Shown one piece after another: positions 6,395 through 9,714 of a DNA stretch of 9,714 bases. The notes under the pieces were generated by a model that worked only from the letters and a program-made list of their open reading frames with translations, was not told the DNA's origin and made no database searches. Origin of the DNA: Alphaproteobacteria bacterium. GTDB taxonomy: Bacteria > Pseudomonadota > Alphaproteobacteria > RF32 > CAG-239. Each line of letters begins with the position of its first letter. The stretch's first letter is position 1. Made by a program: the position numbers and the translations under genes. The stretch is taken from assembly GCA_017557925.1 (NCBI GenBank), contig JAFYWO010000055.1, positions 1-9,714 on the forward strand. The letters run 5' to 3'.

Positions 6395-7639
6395 ATGACT
6401 GATAATACGATATATGCCCCATTTGAAGGAATTATTCCCAATTCACTATTTGCAGAACTTGTTGCCGCACCGCCTTATGATGTATTATCTTCAAGCGAAG
6501 CAAAAAAATTAGCTTGCAATAATCCATATAGTTTTTTGCATATATCCAAAGCAGAAATAGACTTTGAGGATAACACTTCTCCATACGAAGATAAAGTGTA
6601 TGAAAAAGCTGCTGAAAATTTCAGAAATTTGCTTACAAATTCTGTTCTGCGCACAACCCAAAAACCTTGCTTTTATGTTTATCAAATGGTTATCGGAAAC
6701 CACATCCAAACAGGACTTGCCGTATCCGCTTCCGTAAAAGCATACTTAGAAGGCAGAATTAAACGCCATGAATTAACTCGTATCGTAAAAGAAGATGACC
6801 GTGTAAAACAAATAAAAACAGTAGGTGCACAAACAGGTCCAGCATTATTGATAAACAAATCAATCCCATCAATCAAAAAACTACTTAAAGATATAACAGC
6901 AACTGCACCGTTATTTAGCGTAGAAGATAATAACAAAGTAACACATAACCTTTGGATTATAGATAAAGACGAAGACATCGCCTTAATCAGAGATGAATTT
7001 GCCAAACAAAACGTAGCTTATATTGCAGACGGTCACCATCGTTCAGCCGCAGCCTCTCGTATTGCCAAAGAAACCAATACAGAAGATACTGCTCGTTTCT
7101 TAGCCGTAACATTTTTTGAAGATGAGATGAAGATTATGGACTACAACCGTGTAGTATTTGACTTAAACAATCATAGTAAAGAAGAATTTTTATCTCTGCT
7201 TCAAAAAGACTTTGCCCTAACCAAAACAGATACAAAAAAACCAACTCAAAAAGGCGATTTTACAATGTATTTGGATAAAGAGTGGTATAAGCTTACATAT
7301 ATTGGTACTCCATTGGGAACAGACCCTGTTTCTTTGCTTGATGTAAATATATTAAGCCAAAAAGTTTTGGATAACATTTTAGGTATTAAAGATTTAAGAA
7401 ACTCCGAGCGTATAGACTTTATCGGCGGTATAAGAGGAGCAGAAGAAATAGAAAAAATAACCGACATACATTCCGGAGTTGGCTTTATGCTTTACCCTAC
7501 TTCTGTATCAGAATTATTGGCAGTAGCCGATAATAATATGCTAATGCCTCCAAAATCCACTTGGTTTGAGCCAAAACTTGCTGATGGAATTATCTCCAAA
7601 GCAACCATTGAAACCTTTGAAATAAAAAAAAGCGCTTAA
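6395..7639 (+). CDS. DUF1015 family protein
   Basis: A 414-residue cytoplasmic protein of about the family's usual length (a little over 400). Hallmarks in order are VAAPPYDVL (23-31), KRHELT (124-129), ADGHHRSAAA (211-220) and MPPKSTWFEPKLADG (384-398). The DGHHR box recalls the phosphate-binding box of ParB-like nucleotidases and of ParB-fold free-serine kinases, so a small-molecule kinase or nucleotide-hydrolysing role has been suggested to me by pattern only. In many genomes members sit near serine biosynthesis genes, but here the partner is a purine phosphoribosyltransferase 19 bases downstream. The start is supported by AGAGGA 7 bases before ATG. The family call is firm; the biochemical function is open. 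Confidence 0.88.
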   Translation: MTDNTIYAPFEGIIPNSLFAELVAAPPYDVLSSSEAKKLACNNPYSFLHISKAEIDFEDNTSPYEDKVYEKAAENFRNLLTNSVLRTTQKPCFYVYQMVIGNHIQTGLAVSASVKAYLEGRIKRHELTRIVKEDDRVKQIKTVGAQTGPALLINKSIPSIKKLLKDITATAPLFSVEDNNKVTHNLWIIDKDEDIALIRDEFAKQNVAYIADGHHRSAAASRIAKETNTEDTARFLAVTFFEDEMKIMDYNRVVFDLNNHSKEEFLSLLQKDFALTKTDTKKPTQKGDFTMYLDKEWYKLTYIGTPLGTDPVSLLDVNILSQKVLDNILGIKDLRNSERIDFIGGIRGAEEIEKITDIHSGVGFMLYPTSVSELLAVADNNMLMPPKSTWFEPKLADGIISKATIETFEIKKSA

Positions 7640-7658
7640 ATATAAATTAGAGGAAAAA

Positions 7659-8099
7659 ATGCAAAAACAATATATAACTTGGGACGATATAAAACGTTCA
7701 AGTGATGAGATTGCCGAAAAAATCAAATCACATTGTCAAGACCTAGAACAAGCAACACTGATTGCAGTATCAAGAGGAGGATTGATTCCGACACAACTTA
7801 TCTCTTACAAACTCAACATTAGAGATATTCGTGTTATGAAACTAATATCTTATGATGAAGAAAACATCAGAAGAGATACCAAAGACCTCTCAACAGACCG
7901 CCTTTTTGATGGCAAAACAGTCTATATCATTGATGACCTTGCCGATAGTGGAGAAACAATCAAATACCTAAAAGAGCAATATCCAACATCAACTATTTGC
8001 TCTTTATACACCAAAGATTGTTGTAAATATCAACCAGACATGACATCATCTCAAATACTGTCTAAAGATAATTGGATAGTATTCCCTTGGGACGAATAA
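7659..8099 (+). CDS. gpt: Xanthine-guanine phosphoribosyltransferase-like protein
   Basis: Gpt transfers ribose-5-phosphate from PRPP to guanine, xanthine or hypoxanthine for nucleotide salvage. The 146 residues align along the E. coli Gpt pattern (152 residues): YITWDDI near the N terminus, the SRGGL PPi loop (38-42), KLISYD (61-66), the PRPP-binding VYIIDDLADSGET (88-100), and DNWIVFPWDE (137-146), whose Trp139 corresponds to the base-stacking Trp. The E. coli tail after PWD is missing, so oligomer contacts may differ, and base specificity (guanine versus xanthine) is not provable from sequence alone. GAGGA precedes ATG 7659. It is the second gene of a two-gene operon with the DUF1015 protein, closed by a strong terminator just after the stop. 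Confidence 0.85.
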   Translation: MQKQYITWDDIKRSSDEIAEKIKSHCQDLEQATLIAVSRGGLIPTQLISYKLNIRDIRVMKLISYDEENIRRDTKDLSTDRLFDGKTVYIIDDLADSGETIKYLKEQYPTSTICSLYTKDCCKYQPDMTSSQILSKDNWIVFPWDE

Positions 8100-8128
8100 A
8101 AAAAAAGAGGATTATTCCTCTTTTTTTT
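8099..8128 (+). terminator. Rho-independent terminator of the DUF1015-gpt operon
   Basis: AAAAAAGAGGA (8101-8111) pairs perfectly with TCCTCTTTTTT (8116-8126) around loop TTAT, and the T run reaches 8128. It begins at the gpt stop codon and insulates the ssrA promoter that follows. Confidence 0.9.
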
Positions 8129-8151
8129 AACTCTACAAGCAAAAATTCATC

Positions 8152-8179
8152 TTGAAATTAAATAAAAAACACTTATACT
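8152..8179 (+). promoter_or_regulatory. Promoter of the ssrA-sspB region
   Basis: TTGAAA (8152-8157) and TATACT (8174-8179) are separated by 16 bases and both are close to the sigma-70 consensus. This is the best promoter in the window, fitting an abundant stable RNA. Transcription would begin near 8186. Confidence 0.75.
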
Positions 8180-8200
8180 GAACAAAGCTTTAATAAAGCT

Positions 8201-8265
8201 ATGATACGAAAAGCCGTATGGAATAGGTATATTGGACCCGGGGGCGGTACCCGGCACCTCCACCA
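8201..8265 (+). ncRNA. tmRNA acceptor piece
   Basis: This carries the 3' half of the tRNA-like domain, with T arm, acceptor 3' strand, discriminator A and encoded CCA. The GGACCCGGGGGCGGTACCCGG block (8234-8254) matches what I remember of alphaproteobacterial acceptor pieces. The mature 5' end is unknown: a hairpin AGCTTT/AAAGCT (8186-8200) precedes it, and a second one, ATACG/CGTAT (8204-8208 and 8215-8219), lies inside. Confidence 0.8.
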
Positions 8266-8364
8266 AATTTTTTAAGGGGGTGAAATAGGTTTGACAGTGT
8301 ATAGTAAAGATACTTGTGCTGTATTCGGCAGGATACCACCGTTATCGGTTCAAATTAAATAAAC

Positions 8365-8403
8365 GCAAATGATAATTTTGCACCAGTTGCAGTAGCTGCT
8401 TAA
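8365..8403 (+). other. tmRNA tag reading frame
   Basis: The resume codon GCA (8365) starts GCA AAT GAT AAT TTT GCA CCA GTT GCA GTA GCT GCT TAA, encoding ANDNFAPVAVAA. With the tRNA-borne alanine the appended tag is AANDNFAPVAVAA. AANDNFA is the part contacted by alphaproteobacterial SspB, and the final AA is read by ClpX. The tag is a shorter relative of the Caulobacter tag AANDNFAEEFAVAA. Confidence 0.93.
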
Positions 8404-8523
8404 TTGTTAATGCAACAAATTAAAATCCTTTAGGCATTGGTTTGCTTAAAGTGGGGTCTGAGCCACCTAGCAACAGAACGGCTCATACAGATATCCGAAA
8501 GAATAACGAGGACAAAAATTAAG

Positions 8524-8985
8524 ATGAGTAATATTGTAAGCGAAATAAATTACGACAAACTAATAGAAAAATCCTTAAAAAACGTTGTTGTAGAAGCTTT
8601 AAAAATAGCAGAGCAACAAGGTTTACCCGGAGAAAACCATTTTTACATCACTTTCAAGACTAATCATCCCCAAACAATTATTCCAAAAGAATTAAGTATT
8701 CAGTATCCTGAAAGTATGACAATAGTCTTGCAACATCAATACTCAAACCTCATAGTTTCTTACGATTCTTTTTCTGTAGAACTTAGTTTTGGCGGTCGTA
8801 TGCAACCACTTATAATTCCATACGATGCAATCACCTACTTTGCAGATCCTTATGCCAAATTCGGCTTGAGTTTCTCTTTCTTTGAAAATGGAGATGTTCA
8901 CTCTTTAGATGACTTAGAAGCAGAGAAAAAGGTATCAGGTGAAACAGCACAAATAATTTCTTTTGACAGTTTTAGGAAAAAATAA
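8524..8985 (+). CDS. sspB: SspB, ClpXP adaptor for tmRNA-tagged proteins
   Basis: SspB binds the tmRNA tag and hands the substrate to the ClpXP protease in the cytoplasm. The 153-residue protein has the alphaproteobacterial SspB pattern: an N-terminal dimer helix with YDKLIEKSLKNVVVEAL (10-26), HFYITFKT (39-46), and PLIIPYDAITYFADPYAKFG (95-114). A charged flexible linker follows, then the ClpX-docking tail IISFDSFRKK (144-153). The start is ATG 8524, with GAGGA at 8508-8512. The same frame is open back to 8437, but that stretch lies inside the tmRNA coding piece and has no ribosome site. The ribosome site sits about 20 bases after the expected tmRNA end with no visible promoter between, so it probably depends on read-through and processing of the ssrA transcript. 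Confidence 0.93.
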   Translation: MSNIVSEINYDKLIEKSLKNVVVEALKIAEQQGLPGENHFYITFKTNHPQTIIPKELSIQYPESMTIVLQHQYSNLIVSYDSFSVELSFGGRMQPLIIPYDAITYFADPYAKFGLSFSFFENGDVHSLDDLEAEKKVSGETAQIISFDSFRKK

Positions 8986-8988
8986 ATT

Positions 8989-9201
8989 TTGAAAAAAATT
9001 TCCATAGTCATTGCAAACCAACACCAAACGAGCATCACTTTAGAAAAAGAATTTTATGATGCCCTCGTTTTAATTGCTAAAGAAAAAGAACTGACAATCA
9101 ACAACTTAATAACCGAAATTGATTCTTCACGAGAAATAACAAACCTTTCTTCCGCCATAAGAGTATATATCTTAAAATACTATCAAAACCTATTACCCTA
9201 A
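8989..9201 (+). CDS. Small ribbon-helix-helix domain protein (RHH_4 type)
   Basis: A 70-residue protein, starting at TTG 8989 only 3 bases after the sspB stop. AGGA (8974-8977) lies inside the end of sspB, so it is probably translated by coupling. An N-terminal strand (TSITLEKEFYDAL, residues 14-26) is followed by helix A (ALVLIAKEKELTINNLITEID) and helix B (LSSAIRVYILKYYQNL). This is the beta-alpha-alpha order of alphaproteobacterial ribbon-helix-helix proteins, which dimerise and often bind DNA as repressors. From memory, such genes neighbour sspB in other alphaproteobacteria; this is not verified here. Its target is unknown. The alternative is a small structural protein without DNA binding. 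Confidence 0.75.
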   Translation: MKKISIVIANQHQTSITLEKEFYDALVLIAKEKELTINNLITEIDSSREITNLSSAIRVYILKYYQNLLP

Positions 9202-9211
9202 AAAATCATAT

Positions 9212-9244
9212 AAAAAAACGATGCCACATAGCACCGTTTTTTTT
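9212..9244 (-). terminator. Terminator between convergent genes, best formed on the minus strand
   Basis: The arms are A9212-C9224 and G9231-T9243 with a 6-base loop. The single + strand mismatch (A9221/C9234) becomes a G-U pair in minus-strand RNA, giving an unbroken stem with U runs. It serves the repeat-protein gene ending at 9271 and can also close the sspB-RHH transcript on the + strand. Confidence 0.8.
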
Positions 9245-9270
9245 AAACTTGTTTAGAGTGTAAAACTCTT

Positions 9271-9714
9271 TTATTTACCGCATCCGCAACCACTGTTTTC
9301 TTTAACAACCGGAGCTTCTGCCGTATTATCACTTTCTTCTTCCTCTTCTTCCTCAATAACTTCTTCTATATCAAAAATATCAGCGTCAACAGAATCTATT
9401 ACTTCTTCAACTTGAGGCTCTGCCACTACTTCCGCAACAGGTTCTACAACGTCTTCAACTTGAGGTTCTGCCACTACTTCTGCAACAGGTTCTACAACTT
9501 CTTCAACTTGAGGTTCTGCCACTACCTCTGCAACAGGTTCTACAACTTCTTCAACTTGAGGTTCTGCCACTACCTCCGCAACAGGTTCAGCAATTTCTTC
9601 AACTTGAGGTTCTGCCACCACTTCTGCAACAGGTTCTACAACTTCTTCAACTTGAGGTTCTGCCACTACCTCTGCAACAGGTTCTGCAACTTCTTCAACT
9701 TGAGGCTCTGCCAC
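9271..9714 (-). CDS. Acidic tandem-repeat protein with CGCGK tail (partial, 5' end outside the window)
   Basis: At least 147 residues, open through the window edge; the GTG there is not a credible start. Six complete copies and one partial copy of a 16-residue unit (AEPQVEEVVEPVAEVV) are followed by an acidic spacer (DADIFDIEEVIEEEEEEESDN). The C terminus is NSGCGCGK. The visible part is very rich in Glu, Val, Pro and Ala and has no membrane segment, so it is probably extended or disordered. The CxC end could bind a metal, form a disulfide or act as a reactive tag, none of which is shown. Pro-Glu-Val repeats of this kind occur in periplasm-spanning or scaffold linkers, so an N-terminal anchor outside the window is possible. 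I do not recognise the family. A terminator follows the gene. Confidence 0.75.
   Translation of the reverse strand: MAEPQVEEVAEPVAEVVAEPQVEEVVEPVAEVVAEPQVEEIAEPVAEVVAEPQVEEVVEPVAEVVAEPQVEEVVEPVAEVVAEPQVEDVVEPVAEVVAEPQVEEVIDSVDADIFDIEEVIEEEEEEESDNTAEAPVVKENSGCGCGK
9400..9711 (-). repeat. 48-bp in-frame tandem repeat array
   Basis: Six full 48-bp units (9424-9711) and a truncated seventh (9400-9423) encode the 16-residue unit. They are nearly identical. Differences are mostly at the V/A, V/I and E/D positions (EEVA, EEVV, EEIA, EDVV) and at a few third codon positions (ACT/ACC, TCT/TCC). Such identity points to recent expansion by slippage or unequal recombination. The array continues to the window edge, so its full length is unknown. 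Confidence 0.9.

Larger units (their letters stand above)
8186..8490 (+). ncRNA. ssrA: Permuted two-piece tmRNA gene (precursor)
   Basis: tmRNA frees stalled ribosomes, first acting as alanyl-tRNA and then as the message for a degradation tag. The gene is permuted. The acceptor piece (ending CCA at 8263-8265) comes first, then a 10-base spacer (8266-8275), then the coding piece from 8276. The acceptor stem GGGGGTG (8276-8282) pairs with CACCTCC (8255-8261) in all seven positions, including the G3-U pair that specifies alanine, with discriminator A8262. The T stem CCGGG (8238-8242) / CCCGG (8250-8254) closes a 7-base loop. 8295-8302 can pair with 8227-8234 (P2, with wobbles), holding the two pieces together. 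The coding piece has GAAATAGGTTTGAC near its 5' end, the tag, and a 3' hairpin TGAGCC (8459-8464) / GGCTCA (8480-8485) enclosing CACCTAGCAACAGAA. The outer ends are approximate. Confidence 0.93.

Noticed and set aside
6682..7005. Minus-strand 107-codon open frame inside the DUF1015 gene
   Set aside because: It is the antisense shadow of a well-supported coding region, with no ribosome site and a low-complexity Ser/Leu-rich translation.
8186..8265. Ordinary tRNA gene at the CCA-ending segment
   Set aside because: Only the T arm and the acceptor 3' strand are present. The matching 5' strand lies downstream at 8276-8282, as expected for a permuted tmRNA.
8437..8523. In-frame upstream extension of sspB by 29 codons
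   Set aside because: It lies within the tmRNA coding piece, has no ribosome site and would precede the normal SspB N terminus. ATG 8524 has GAGGA at usable spacing.
9400..9711. CRISPR array
   Set aside because: The units are contiguous 48-bp repeats without unique spacers, and they stay in frame in an acidic protein.

Overview
The window comes from an AT-rich alphaproteobacterium. The strongest evidence is a circularly permuted, two-piece tmRNA gene (about 8186-8490). Its acceptor piece, ending in an encoded CCA, lies before the coding piece, and the tag ends in AVAA. It is followed directly by an alphaproteobacterial-type SspB and a short ribbon-helix-helix protein. Base composition is roughly one third G+C by eye. 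The + strand is strikingly C-rich and G-poor even outside genes, so the minus strand looks like the replication leading strand. I cannot name a genus. An uncultured or host-associated low-GC lineage would fit, but that is inference.

Layout. 1-87 holds a probable 3' end of an unidentified gene, followed by a + strand terminator. 232-564 is a single-domain rhodanese. It converges on a minus-strand lipoprotein gene (632-1408), and a hairpin between them serves the minus strand best. Diverging from the lipoprotein is a tight + strand operon: prmA (L11 methyltransferase), a long aminopeptidase P and a small exported CxxC thioredoxin-like protein (1498-4517). A separate gene of unknown function follows (4600-5235) with a clear terminator. 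At 5336-5485 is a tiny transcription unit: an inverted repeat, a -10 box, a strong Shine-Dalgarno, a nine-codon ORF MMLLLLLTL and a terminator. It looks like an amino-acid attenuation leader without its operon. Convergent to it is an unknown minus-strand gene (5488-6081). After about 310 bases without a gene comes a two-gene operon, a DUF1015 protein and a Gpt-type purine phosphoribosyltransferase (6395-8099), with a strong terminator. Then come ssrA, sspB and the RHH gene (8186-9201). The window ends inside a minus-strand acidic protein built of 16-residue tandem repeats with a CGCGK tail.

How the genes fit together. ssrA and sspB are two halves of one quality-control route: tmRNA rescues stalled ribosomes and tags the chain, and SspB carries the tagged chain to ClpXP. 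They lie about 35 bases apart with no evident promoter between them, so sspB may be expressed from the tmRNA precursor. prmA and aminopeptidase P act on ribosomal protein methylation and on peptide turnover. The Gpt enzyme salvages guanine or xanthine.

The points most worth checking are the orphan leucine-rich leader, the very compact permuted tmRNA coupled to sspB, and the strand asymmetry. The last also explains why three hairpins pair fully, with G-U wobbles, only in minus-strand RNA.
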